Shown here in pieces: positions 8,047-16,567 of a stretch of 44,701 bases of DNA. How positions within the stretch are numbered: the stretch's first letter is position 1; the number at the start of each line of letters is the position of its first letter. Under the pieces are notes generated by a model that did not search any database, was not told where the DNA came from, and saw nothing but the letters and a program-made list of their open reading frames with translations. Origin of the DNA: Nitriliruptoraceae bacterium (GTDB taxonomy: Bacteria; Actinomycetota; Nitriliruptoria; Nitriliruptorales; Nitriliruptoraceae); the NCBI GenBank assembly GCA_020832455.1, contig JAFIEQ010000017.1, positions 1 to 44,701 on the forward strand, written 5' to 3'. The position numbers and the translations under genes are program-made.

Positions 8047-9441
8047 TCAGCCGCAACGCTGGGGCGTCGACCCGACCGGTGCATCGCCGTTGCCGGGCGA
8101 GCTGATGGCCGTGTCGCCGGTCAGGCCCGAGCCGTCGTCGTCCGCGTCGTCCTGCGTCGCGTCGTGCTCGGTGGACGGCTCGCCGGTCGGGGCGCCGTCG
8201 TCCGTGCCCGTCGCATCGTCGGTGTCCGCGCCTGATCCGGCGTCGGGACCACCGGTCCCGTCCGCGTCGTCCTCGGTGTCGGGCAGCGCCTCCACCGGGG
8301 TCTCGGGACCGTCGACCAGCCACGTGAACGCCTCCGTGGCGGCTTCCTCGTCGACCTGCAGCAGCCAGGCCTCGGTGCCCGGCATGCGACCACCGGGGAT
8401 CGCCTGGGTGCGCAGATCGGCCGTGATGGTGGTGCGGTAGGTCAGCGCGAGCTGGCCGATGCGGTTGAGCGTGAGCGAGTCGTCGAGTTCGACGTTGCGT
8501 GCCACGGCCTCCGCGGTGCGCACGAGCCGGACCGCGTCGCTGAAGATGCCCGCCTCGGCCAGCTCCGCCCGGATCTCCGCGACCAGCCGCTGCTGGCGCG
8601 CGATGCGCCCGTAGTCGTTGTCGATGCCGCGGGCACGCGCGAAGGCGAGGGCCTCGCCCCCGTCGAGACGGACGCATCCGGCGTCGAGGTCGAGGTTCGC
8701 GTTGGTGTCGCGCAGCGGCTGCTCGAGGTGGAACTCGACCCCGCCGAGCGCGTCCACGATGTCCACGAACCCGCGGAAGTCGACCTTCATCGCGTGGTCG
8801 ATCTCCACACCGGACCACGTGGTCAACGTCTGGACCACGCAGGAGGTCCCGCCCCGCCCGTCGCGCTCACCGATGCCGTAGGCCCCGTTGATCCTGCCGC
8901 GGGAACCGTCACACCTGGTCACCACCGCATCGCGCGGCACGTTGAGGATGCGCATCTCGTCGGCCTCGGGGTCGAGCCGGACGAGCGCGACCACCTCGGT
9001 CCGCTCACCGGGGACGTTGCCCGTCCCGAGCTCCTGCTGCTCCGCGGTCGTCAGCACCTCGCGGCTGTCCGAGCCCAGCACCAGCACGGTCAGACCCTCG
9101 TCGGCGCCCTCCCGCACGACGTCGACCTCCGCGGCATCGAGGTCGTCGGCGTCGGTGGTGGTGCTCGTGTCGGGGACCGTCACCTCGCCGTTGCTGCCAG
9201 CGAGGCCGTCGACCTCGACCCGTTCGATCGAGCGGTCCAGCGCGAACACGACCCCGGCGAACACGAGTAGCAGCACGAGGGCGCCAGCGCCGGCCAGGAC
9301 GACCGGCCGGCGCCACCACGCACGAACCGGTGCGTCCTCGGACGCGGTGACCGTGTCCGCATCCGACCCGGCGCGTGCGGCGACGTCCCCGACCGGCTCG
9401 GTCGGTGGATCGTCGCCCGCAGGCGTCGTTGGGTCGGACAT
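8047..9441 (-). CDS. LytR-CpsA-Psr (LCP) family cell-wall glycopolymer ligase
   Basis: 464-residue protein with a cytoplasmic Asp/Pro/Thr-rich N terminus (1-44), one membrane helix (about 48-68) and an extracellular LCP domain (about 115-330). LCP landmarks visible: LVLGSDSR, the acidic/Arg site RTEVVALVRLDP, LNVPRDAVV, INGAYGIG, VDFRGFVDIVDALGG and FARARGIDNDYGRIARQQ. LCP enzymes transfer lipid-linked glycopolymers such as arabinogalactan, teichoic acid or capsule onto peptidoglycan. The last 80 residues are an acidic Asp/Gly/Thr linker ending in CG, likely disordered. ATG 9441 is preceded by a GGGGA stretch. Its position beside a UppP-family gene fits cell-envelope metabolism. Confidence 0.9.
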   Translation of the reverse strand: MSDPTTPAGDDPPTEPVGDVAARAGSDADTVTASEDAPVRAWWRRPVVLAGAGALVLLLVFAGVVFALDRSIERVEVDGLAGSNGEVTVPDTSTTTDADDLDAAEVDVVREGADEGLTVLVLGSDSREVLTTAEQQELGTGNVPGERTEVVALVRLDPEADEMRILNVPRDAVVTRCDGSRGRINGAYGIGERDGRGGTSCVVQTLTTWSGVEIDHAMKVDFRGFVDIVDALGGVEFHLEQPLRDTNANLDLDAGCVRLDGGEALAFARARGIDNDYGRIARQQRLVAEIRAELAEAGIFSDAVRLVRTAEAVARNVELDDSLTLNRIGQLALTYRTTITADLRTQAIPGGRMPGTEAWLLQVDEEAATEAFTWLVDGPETPVEALPDTEDDADGTGGPDAGSGADTDDATGTDDGAPTGEPSTEHDATQDDADDDGSGLTGDTAISSPGNGDAPVGSTPQRCG

Positions 9442-9916
9442 GGGTCCCCGTCGGGTGGTGTGCCTGCGGAACGGTCAGTGGGGTGGTGGCTGGTGCAACC
9501 ACGCGACCGTGGTGCCAGACGACGGAGGATCAGGGGTGGTTCCCACGCGATCACCGCCGAGCACGACCGACGAGGGTAGGGCGTGCTGCGCGGTCTGCGG
9601 CCGCGACGCTTCCCGAAGGACCACCGCGCCCCGTTCGGCCCCCGTCCGCGCTCGGTGGCGCGACCACGCCACGCGGTATCGTTGCGGGGTCCGTGCGGTG
9701 TCCACGCGCGCGGACGCCGCGTCCTCGTGCTCCACCGCCGCTGCGACCGCGACCGGATCCCCGTCCCCCGGCTGGTGCGCGTCGGCCCCGGTCGTCGCCG
9801 CTCGAGGCGGGCCGAGCTCCGCGTCGATGGCGCCCGGGGCACCCACCGCCTCGCCGTGCCGGCGACCGATGACGCATGCACGCCCTGTCCCCGACCTACA
9901 CGAACCTGGAGTCGCC
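9442..9916. other. Intergenic region between divergent LCP and prfC genes
   Basis: 475 bases between divergent genes, presumably holding both promoters. GTATCGTTGCGG near 9677 contains a possible -10 (TATCGT) for prfC, without a convincing -35. The reading frames across it are Arg/Pro-rich and show no family pattern. Nothing else was recognised. Confidence 0.4.
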
Positions 9917-11473
9917 GTGCCCGATGTCACCGCGGAGGCGGCCCGCCGCCGGACCTTCGCGATCATCTCGCACCCGGACGCGGGCAAGACCACCCTCACG
10001 GAGAAGTTCCTGCTCTACTCCGGCGCGATCCAGCAGGCGGGCGCCGTCCAGAGCCGCAAGGCCGAACGCGCCACGACCTCGGACTGGTTGGAGCTCGAGC
10101 AGAAGCGCGGGATCTCGGTCACCTCGGCGGTGGCCCGCTTCGAGCACGACGGCGTCGTGCTGAACCTGCTCGACACGCCCGGCCACCGCGACTTCTCGGA
10201 GGACACCTACCGGGTGCTCTCCGGCGTGGACGCCGCGGTGATGGTCATCGACGCGGCGCGGGGTGTGGAGCCGCAGACGGAGAAGCTCTACGCCGTCTGC
10301 AAGGCGCGCGGGACCCCGATCATCACGTTCGTGAACAAGATGGACCGCCCGACCCCCGACCCGCTGGAGATCCTCGACGACCTCGAGGCCAAGCTGCAAC
10401 TCATGGGGCTCCCGGTCACGTGGCCGATCAAGCCACAGGGCGACTTCCAGGGGGTCGTCGACCGTCGCACGAGCCGGACCTACCGCTTCGAGGCGAACAC
10501 CCCGGGGGGCGCCCGCATCGCGCAGGAGGATCTCGGCGAGGTCGACGGCGTCGCACACGAGGTCCAGGAGGAGCTGGAACTGCTCGACGCGATCGGCGCC
10601 GACGTCGATCTGGAGGCCTTCCTGGGCGGGATCGCCACGCCGGTGTTCTTCGGCTCCGCGCTGTCCAACTTCGGGGTCCGGTTGCTGCTCGATGCGGTCG
10701 TGGAGCTCGCGCCGCCTCCCAGCGCCCGGCTGGACGTCGAGGCGGCTCCGCGGGCCGTCGACGCTCCGTTCAGCGGGCTGGTGTTCAAGGTGCAGGCCAA
10801 CCTCGACCCGCGGCACCGCGACCGCCTCGCGTTCGTCCGCGTGTGCTCCGGCCGGTTCGAGCGGGGCTCGACCCTGGTCAACGCCAGGACCGGGAAGAAG
10901 GTCACCGCGAAGTACGCCCACGCGGTGTTCGGCCGCGACCGGGAGACCGTCGACGAAGCGTTCCCCGGTGACGTGATCGGGCTGGTCAACGCCACGGACC
11001 TGCGCGCGGGTGACACCCTCCACGAGGAGGAGTCGCCGGTGACCTTCCCGCCGATCCCGACCTTCACGCCCGAGCACTTCGCGACCGCGCACCCGGCCGA
11101 CCGCAGCCGGGTCAAGCAGTTCCGTCGCGGGGTGCAGCAGCTCGACGAGGAGGGCGTGATCCAGGTGCTGCGCCACGAGCAGCTGGGTGACCAGGCCCCC
11201 ATCTGGGCGGCGGTCGGTCAGCTGCAGTTCGACGTGGCGACGTGGCGGATGGAGCACGAGTTCAACGCGCCGGTGCGCCTCGAGGGCACCCGGTTCGACA
11301 CCGCGCGGGCGACCGACGACGCCGGCGTCGAGGCGCTGGCCGCCATGCGCGACGTCGACATCTACCGGCGCGAGAACGGCGCGCCCATGGCGCTGTTCCG
11401 CAGCCGTTACGTGGCGGAGCGCATCGAACGCGACCACCCGGAGATCACCCTGACGACCCTGGTGCTGGGCTGA
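9917..11473 (+). CDS. prfC: Peptide chain release factor 3 (RF3)
   Basis: Translational GTPase of 518 residues that recycles release factors RF1/RF2 from the ribosome after termination. G1 is SHPDAGKTT at residues 18-26, G3 is LLDTPGHRDFSEDTYR, G4 is NKMD, and RF3-typical stretches SDWLELEQKRGISVTSAV and PVTWPIKPQGDFQGVVDR separate it from EF-G. C-terminal domain II (HRDRLAFVRVCSGRFERG) and domain III (VGQLQFDVATWRMEHEF) are complete. GTG 9917 is chosen because GGAG lies 5 bases upstream and the protein then has normal length; an in-frame ATG at 9869 would add 16 residues. The MFS gene starts 2 bases after the stop, so the two are probably cotranscribed. Confidence 0.95.
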   Translation: MPDVTAEAARRRTFAIISHPDAGKTTLTEKFLLYSGAIQQAGAVQSRKAERATTSDWLELEQKRGISVTSAVARFEHDGVVLNLLDTPGHRDFSEDTYRVLSGVDAAVMVIDAARGVEPQTEKLYAVCKARGTPIITFVNKMDRPTPDPLEILDDLEAKLQLMGLPVTWPIKPQGDFQGVVDRRTSRTYRFEANTPGGARIAQEDLGEVDGVAHEVQEELELLDAIGADVDLEAFLGGIATPVFFGSALSNFGVRLLLDAVVELAPPPSARLDVEAAPRAVDAPFSGLVFKVQANLDPRHRDRLAFVRVCSGRFERGSTLVNARTGKKVTAKYAHAVFGRDRETVDEAFPGDVIGLVNATDLRAGDTLHEEESPVTFPPIPTFTPEHFATAHPADRSRVKQFRRGVQQLDEEGVIQVLRHEQLGDQAPIWAAVGQLQFDVATWRMEHEFNAPVRLEGTRFDTARATDDAGVEALAAMRDVDIYRRENGAPMALFRSRYVAERIERDHPEITLTTLVLG

Positions 11474-11475
11474 CG

Positions 11476-12777
11476 ATGGTCGTGTCACTGTTCGGAGGCG
11501 GACCCCGCCCACCCCGTCCCTCCACCCGCTTCTCCGGGTGGCGCATCGTCGCGGTCGCGGCGATCGGGCTCGGGATGACCGGGCCCGGGCAGACCGTGGG
11601 CGTCAGCGTGTTCATCGACCCGATGATGGCCTCACTCGACCTGACGCGCTCCGAGGTGTCGACGGCCTACCTCGTCGGCACGCTCGCGGGATCGCTGGCC
11701 CTGCCGCGGCTCGGTCGCCTGATCGACGACCGCGGTGCCCGCCTCGCGATGGCCATCGTCGGCGGGATCTTCGGCCTCATGCTCGCCGCGATGGCGGGGG
11801 TGACCGGGCTGATCACCCTGGTGATCGGGTTCACCGGCATCCGTATGTTCGGCCAGGGGGCGCTCAGCCTCGTGGCCACGACCAGCGTCGCGCCGTGGTT
11901 CGCGCGGCGGCGCGGCTTCGCGATGGGCGTGACGACGGCGGTCGGGTCCGCGTTGCTGTCCCTGGTGCCCCTGCTGTCCGACCGCACGATCGCCTGGTTC
12001 GGCTGGCGCCCCGCCTGGCTCATCACCGCGGTGATGGTCTGGGTCATCGTCCTGCCCCTGGCCTTCCGTGGGCTGATCGATCGCCCCGCCGACGTCGGAC
12101 AGCTCCCCGACGGTGACGCGCCCGTCTCCCAGGAGGAGACCGAGGCCGCGGACGCCGCGGCGCTGGCGGCCTCCTTCACCCGCAGCGAGGCGATGCGGAC
12201 CACGATGTTCTGGGCGGTCGCCGGTGCGGTCGCGGCGACCGGGATGATGATCGGGACCGGGCTCGCCTTCCACCAGATCGATCTGCTCGGCGAACAGGGG
12301 CTCACCTCCGCGCAGGCGGCGGCGAACTTCATCCCCCAGACCGTGGCGGCCCTCACGGCCACCCTGCTGGTCGGTTCGATGGTGGACCGGTTCGCCGCCC
12401 GGTGGGTGCTGGTCACCTCGATGCTGCTGCTCGCCGGCGCGATGCTGATGGTCCCGGTGGTCACGCCCGGGGTGCTGGCCATCGTCTACGGCATGGTGGT
12501 CGGCTCCGCCGGGTCCGCCGCGCGAGCGCTCGAGGCGGCCTCGTTCCCGCAGCTGTTCGGCCTGCGGCACGTCGGAGCGATCCGTGGGGTGGTCGCGTCG
12601 ATCAGCGTCGCCTCCACCGCGTTCGGGCCGCTGGCGCTGGCGCTCGGCCGGGACCTGTCGGGCAGCTACGTGGGCGTGCTGCGGTGGTTGCTGATCATCC
12701 CCGCGGCTGTGGCCGTGCTCGGCGTGGTCGCCAAGGTGCCCGCCCCACCCGCGCGCGCGACGGGGTCGAACCGCTAG
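11476..12777 (+). CDS. Major facilitator superfamily transporter
   Basis: 433-residue inner-membrane protein with about 12 hydrophobic helices. The N-terminal half has the MFS motif A-like loop GRLIDDRGARLAMAI between helices 2 and 3; a cytoplasmic linker (about residues 205-235) is acidic; the second half carries SMVDRFAARWVLVTS as the corresponding loop. The layout (GPGQTVGVSVFIDPMM in helix 1, then SEVSTAYLVGTLAGSL) resembles oxalate/formate or monocarboxylate antiporter-like MFS proteins. ATG 11476 lies 2 bases after the prfC stop, pointing to an operon though no functional link is evident. Substrate unknown. Confidence 0.85.
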   Translation: MVVSLFGGGPRPPRPSTRFSGWRIVAVAAIGLGMTGPGQTVGVSVFIDPMMASLDLTRSEVSTAYLVGTLAGSLALPRLGRLIDDRGARLAMAIVGGIFGLMLAAMAGVTGLITLVIGFTGIRMFGQGALSLVATTSVAPWFARRRGFAMGVTTAVGSALLSLVPLLSDRTIAWFGWRPAWLITAVMVWVIVLPLAFRGLIDRPADVGQLPDGDAPVSQEETEAADAAALAASFTRSEAMRTTMFWAVAGAVAATGMMIGTGLAFHQIDLLGEQGLTSAQAAANFIPQTVAALTATLLVGSMVDRFAARWVLVTSMLLLAGAMLMVPVVTPGVLAIVYGMVVGSAGSAARALEAASFPQLFGLRHVGAIRGVVASISVASTAFGPLALALGRDLSGSYVGVLRWLLIIPAAVAVLGVVAKVPAPPARATGSNR

Positions 12778-12855
12778 CGTGCCCGACCCCTGACCGCCGG
12801 TCGCGTGGGGAGGCTCGACGCTCCCTGACGCGGGCTCCCCCGTGCGAGGCGCCAC

Positions 12856-14814
12856 ATGTTCGACGGTCTGTTCCCGCTGGAGGACCCCGGGGCGGTCTTC
12901 GCCGTCCTGTTCCTCATCGTCCTGTTGGGACCGCTGGCTGCGGAACGGGCCCGGCTGCCCGCGATCATCGGGCTGGTCGTGGCCGGGATGGTCATCGGCC
13001 CGAACGTGCTCGGTGTGCTCGACCAGAACACCTTCATCGAGACCCTCGGCTACGTGGGCCTGCTCTACCTGATGTTCCAGGGCGGGCTCGACCTCGACCT
13101 CGACGGGTTCGCCAAGCGCCGCCGCGATTCGTTGGTGTTCGGCGTCGCGACCCTGGTCCTGCCCATGGTGATCGTGACCGGGGTCTGTCTGTGGTTGGAG
13201 ATCGACCTGCTCGCCGCGATCATCATCGGGTCGGCCTTCACCAGCCACACGCTGCTCAGCTACCAGGCGGTCGACCGCTACGACCTGACCCGCAACCGCG
13301 CGGTGACGGCCACCCTCGGTGCGACGCTGATCTGCACGGTGGCGGCTCTGCTCATCCTCGCCGTCGCCGCAGCGGCCGCCAGTGGCGACGTCGGTCCGAT
13401 CTTCTGGATCGCGTTCCTGCTCGGGCTGACCGGCTACCTCGCGCTCATGCTGATCGGCGTGCCGCGCTTCACCCGCTGGTTCTTCACCGGCCTGGGCCAG
13501 GACCGTCAGATCCGCCTGACGTTCCTGCTGTCGGGGATGGGGCTGGCGGCCGTGCTCGCCGGCGCGGTCGGCATCGAACCCATCGTCGGCGCGTTCCTCG
13601 CGGGGTTGGCGTTCAACCGGTTCGTGCCGCTCGGCACCATCATCGAGGACCGGGTCCGGGTGCTCGGCCGGAGCGTGTTCATCCCGGCGTTCCTGATCTC
13701 CACCGGGATGATCCTGGACCCGGTCAGCCTCGTCGCCGATCCGCGCACGTTGGTGCTCGGCGGGGCGTTCGTCGTCGCGGAGGTCGTCTCCAAGTGGCTC
13801 GCCGCCGACATCTCGGGCCGCATCATGGGGGTGTCGGGACCCGAGCGTGGCCTGATGTTCTCGCTGTCGGTCGGGCAGGCCGCCGGCGCCCTGGCTGCGG
13901 TGATCGTCGCGGACGACCTGGGTCTGATCGGTGAGGCCGAGGTCAACGCGGTGGTGCTGGTCATCCTGGTGTCGGCGTTGATCGCCGGGGTCACCGCCGA
14001 CCGCTATGCCCCGATGGTGGAGGCACCCGACCGCAGCGACGTGCCGCTGGGCAACCGGGTCGTCGTGCCGGTCTCCAACCCGCGCTCGGTGCGCCAACTC
14101 GTCCGGGTCGCCGCACAGGTCGCCGCGCCGGATTCCGGGGCCGTGGTGGCGGTCAACGTGCTGCCCTTCGATGCGCGACCGGATCAGCTCAAGACCCACC
14201 GCAAGCTCGCGGAGACCGCGGAGAAGGTCGCCCTGGCTGCAGGATCGGAGGTCACCACGTCGGTGCGGATCGACTCGTCGACGGCCGGCGGTGTCCTGCA
14301 CACCGTGGTCGAGCAGGGTGGGTCGTGCCTGGTCATGGGGTGGAAGGGCTACGCCAACGCCCGTGAGGGGCTGTTCGGGTCCATCATCGACCAGTGCGTC
14401 TCCCAGGCGCCGGTGCCGGTGCTCGTCTGTCGTCCCGGGACCGAGGAGTCCACGGAACGGGTCGTGGTCGTGGTCACCGAGGACGAGCTCGACCCGGGCG
14501 CGCAGCTGGGGGCGAAGCTGGCCTTCGAGGTCGGGGCACGCATGGCCGCGCAGGCCGAGGTGGACCTGATCGTGCTCACCGAGGTCCCCGCTTCCTCGCT
14601 GCGGCCGGCCATGGCGGGCTGGAGCATCGGGGATGCCGCCAACGCGGAGATCGTGTCCGTCGAGGGCGTGATCGGACGCCTCAACCGCATCCTCGAGCCG
14701 GGTGACGTCGTCATCACCGGTGTGCCGCCGACCACCAGTCGGCTGGGCAAGGGCGCACGACGGTTGGCGCGGGCTGCCGGGGATCGCACGGTCGTGGTGG
14801 CCGTGCCGCACTGA
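12856..14814 (+). CDS. CPA2-type cation:proton antiporter fused to universal-stress-like domains
   Basis: 652-residue membrane protein. Residues about 10-395 form 11-12 helices of the Na+/H+ exchanger fold (ARLPAIIGLVVAGMVIGP, LGYVGLLYLMFQGGLDLDL, IIIGSAFTSHTLLSYQAV, and GIEPIVGAFLAGLAFNR near 235). The cytoplasmic tail (about 405-652) holds two regions resembling UspA domains: RVVVPVSNPRS...LVMGWKG and VVVVTEDELDPGAQLG...ITGVPP. Such tails are thought to sense nucleotides or stress. Its role would be ion and pH homeostasis. It stands 78 bases after the MFS gene. The usual CPA2 charged residue in helix 5 is not obvious in the IIIGSAFTSHTLL segment, so ion specificity is open. Confidence 0.85.
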   Translation: MFDGLFPLEDPGAVFAVLFLIVLLGPLAAERARLPAIIGLVVAGMVIGPNVLGVLDQNTFIETLGYVGLLYLMFQGGLDLDLDGFAKRRRDSLVFGVATLVLPMVIVTGVCLWLEIDLLAAIIIGSAFTSHTLLSYQAVDRYDLTRNRAVTATLGATLICTVAALLILAVAAAAASGDVGPIFWIAFLLGLTGYLALMLIGVPRFTRWFFTGLGQDRQIRLTFLLSGMGLAAVLAGAVGIEPIVGAFLAGLAFNRFVPLGTIIEDRVRVLGRSVFIPAFLISTGMILDPVSLVADPRTLVLGGAFVVAEVVSKWLAADISGRIMGVSGPERGLMFSLSVGQAAGALAAVIVADDLGLIGEAEVNAVVLVILVSALIAGVTADRYAPMVEAPDRSDVPLGNRVVVPVSNPRSVRQLVRVAAQVAAPDSGAVVAVNVLPFDARPDQLKTHRKLAETAEKVALAAGSEVTTSVRIDSSTAGGVLHTVVEQGGSCLVMGWKGYANAREGLFGSIIDQCVSQAPVPVLVCRPGTEESTERVVVVVTEDELDPGAQLGAKLAFEVGARMAAQAEVDLIVLTEVPASSLRPAMAGWSIGDAANAEIVSVEGVIGRLNRILEPGDVVITGVPPTTSRLGKGARRLARAAGDRTVVVAVPH

Positions 14815-14827
14815 TCGGTCGCGGCGA

Positions 14828-14850
14828 CGATCGGCGGGCCCCGCCGATCG
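14828..14850. terminator. Candidate bidirectional terminator hairpin
   Basis: CGATCGGCG and CGCCGATCG form a perfect 9-base-pair stem around GGCCC, lying exactly between the convergent antiporter and Fur-family genes. There is no T-run on either side. Confidence 0.55.
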
Positions 14851-14868
14851 ACCGTGGCGCTGCTCGTG

Positions 14869-15324
14869 CTACCCGGAGCGTTCCGTGCCGGTCCCGCGGC
14901 AGCGTGCGCACCGCCCGGTGACCGTCAGCTCCACGTCGTCGACCGCGAACCCGTGGCCCTCGTCGAGGTGGGCCCGGATGGAGGCCACCAACGAGCCGAC
15001 GTGGTGGTCCACGTCACCGCAGACGGCGCACAGCAGGTGGAAGTGCTCGTCGGGGTGGGCGAGTTCCCAGTGGTTCGCGTCGGAGTCCCCGAGCCGGCTC
15101 GCGCGGGCCAGCCCGAGCTGCTCGTAGAGGCTGAGCGTGCGGTAGACCGAGGCGAGGTCCACGTCGTAGCCGACGGTGGCCGTGGCCCGGTGGACCTCCT
15201 CGACGGTGAGGTGTCCCTCGGCGAGCTCGAGCGCCTCCCAGACCGCGCGGCGCGGCGCGGTGACCCGGTAGCCCCGGGACCGCAACGCCTCGTCGAGGTC
15301 GGCCTCGACCACCTGGTCCGCCAT
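14869..15324 (-). CDS. Fur family transcriptional regulator
   Basis: 151-residue metalloregulator. The N-terminal winged helix (about 8-80) contains YRVTAPRRAVWEALELAEGHLTVEE and VDLASVYRTLSLYEQLGL. The dimerisation part has HPDEHFHLLCAVCGDVDH with metal-binding His and CxxC, and a second CxxC (CARC) near the C terminus, giving the four-Cys structural zinc site. Fur, Zur and PerR cannot be told apart securely; the presence of both CxxC pairs fits Zur or Fur. ATG 15324 begins the conserved region; 12 more residues are possible from GTG/ATG at 15360. The gene lies downstream of the DUF1015 gene on the same strand after 42 bases. Confidence 0.9.
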   Translation of the reverse strand: MADQVVEADLDEALRSRGYRVTAPRRAVWEALELAEGHLTVEEVHRATATVGYDVDLASVYRTLSLYEQLGLARASRLGDSDANHWELAHPDEHFHLLCAVCGDVDHHVGSLVASIRAHLDEGHGFAVDDVELTVTGRCARCRGTGTERSG

Positions 15325-15366
15325 GCCCCGAGCGTAGCTCCCGGCCGTGTGCCCCTCCACGGCGGG

Positions 15367-16566
15367 TCAGGTTCGTGGGTGGGGCCCACCGAGCCCCCGA
15401 CCGGTGCTGCCTCGACGCACGACCACGACGCCGGAGCGCAGTTTCGGGGTGAGGTAGGTGGTCTTCGGTGGCATCCGCAGCCCGTGGGAGGCGACCCGCA
15501 GGATCTGTTCGACCTCGACGGGCGCGAGCCGGACGAGCAGCGTGCCGCGGGCCGGCAGCCGGGTGGGATCGGCCAGCACCGGCTCGATCCGGACGCCAGC
15601 GACCGCCTCGCGCAGGGGGGTGAGCAACCCCCGCTCCAGCCGTGCGGTGTCGACCTCGCCGAGGTGGCCCGGACCCGACCACGCCGTGAGATCGAGCGGG
15701 TGCACCTGCCGGACCCCGGCATCGGTGCGGGCGTCGAGCAGGACCGAGCCGTGCTGCGGGGTGCGCACACCGGGGTCGACGGCCGGCGCCAGCTCCCCGA
15801 GGACCGAGCGCACGACGGTGAGCGGGTCGGGTCCGAGGCCGACGACCCGGCGGTCGAAGGACAGGACGCGCAGTTCGTCGCTGGCGATCAGCGCGACGAG
15901 CAGGGTGCCGGCGGCGTCCTCACCCCGGGCCGCCCGGTCGGCCTGCGCGGCGGCCATCCGGTGGTGCCCGTCGGCGATCACCCACGGGGTGCACCCGCCC
16001 GCGGTGGCCGCCAGCGCGGCGTGCTCGTCCGGATCGGTCACGAGGTGCACCTGCAGCGTGACCCCGTCGGGCAGGGCCACGTCGAGCTCGGCCGGCGCGC
16101 TCGTCGCGTCGTGCAGCCGCGCGGCGAGGGCGGGATCCGGGCGGTGCACCATGGCGACCGGGCTGCTGGTGGCCCCGACCACGCGCAGGTGGTCCACCAG
16201 CTGTTCGACCCGGGGCGGGCGGACCTCCTCGTGGCCGTGCACCTTCTCGCTGCGATCGAGGTCGAGGTCGGCGAGCAGCGCGCGGGTCCGGTGCACACCC
16301 TCGTGGAGGGTCAGCACCGCCATGACCGGGCCGGGCAGCGCGCGGAACGGCCCGTCGCGCAGCATGGCATCGAGCCGCGGCCGGATCCGGGCCAGCTCGT
16401 CGCGGTCCCGGCCGCCGACGGGCAGCGCCTCGAGGAACGATCCGGCGTTGGATCGTGCGTGTCGCCGGCGTTGGTCGGCGCTGAGCTGGTCGTAGGGAGG
16501 AGCGATGACGTCGGCGGCGACGTCGGATCGGACCACGAAACCGTCGAACGCCCGCAGGACCGGCAC
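15367..16566 (-). CDS. DUF1015 family protein
   Basis: 399-residue cytoplasmic protein matching the DUF1015 family: N-terminal RAFDGFVVRSDVAADVIAPPYD (the family usually opens with ...VIAPPYDV), the HGHEEVRPPR motif near residue 110, and WVIADGHHRMAAA near residue 200, which resembles a ParB-like catalytic or binding turn. The biochemical function of most members is not established. It starts with GTG one base after the stop of the helicase gene, so it is translationally coupled to it. The C-terminal part (PPKTTYLTPKLRSGVVV) is complete. Confidence 0.85.
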   Translation of the reverse strand: MPVLRAFDGFVVRSDVAADVIAPPYDQLSADQRRRHARSNAGSFLEALPVGGRDRDELARIRPRLDAMLRDGPFRALPGPVMAVLTLHEGVHRTRALLADLDLDRSEKVHGHEEVRPPRVEQLVDHLRVVGATSSPVAMVHRPDPALAARLHDATSAPAELDVALPDGVTLQVHLVTDPDEHAALAATAGGCTPWVIADGHHRMAAAQADRAARGEDAAGTLLVALIASDELRVLSFDRRVVGLGPDPLTVVRSVLGELAPAVDPGVRTPQHGSVLLDARTDAGVRQVHPLDLTAWSGPGHLGEVDTARLERGLLTPLREAVAGVRIEPVLADPTRLPARGTLLVRLAPVEVEQILRVASHGLRMPPKTTYLTPKLRSGVVVVRRGSTGRGLGGPHPRT

Positions 16567-16567
16567 G

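Noticed and set aside
11632-14811. Very long open frame (over 1,050 codons) opposite the MFS and antiporter genes
   Set aside because: It is a by-product of high GC: composition is His/Asp/Arg/Gly/Gln-rich, no family pattern, while the other strand encodes two clear membrane proteins.
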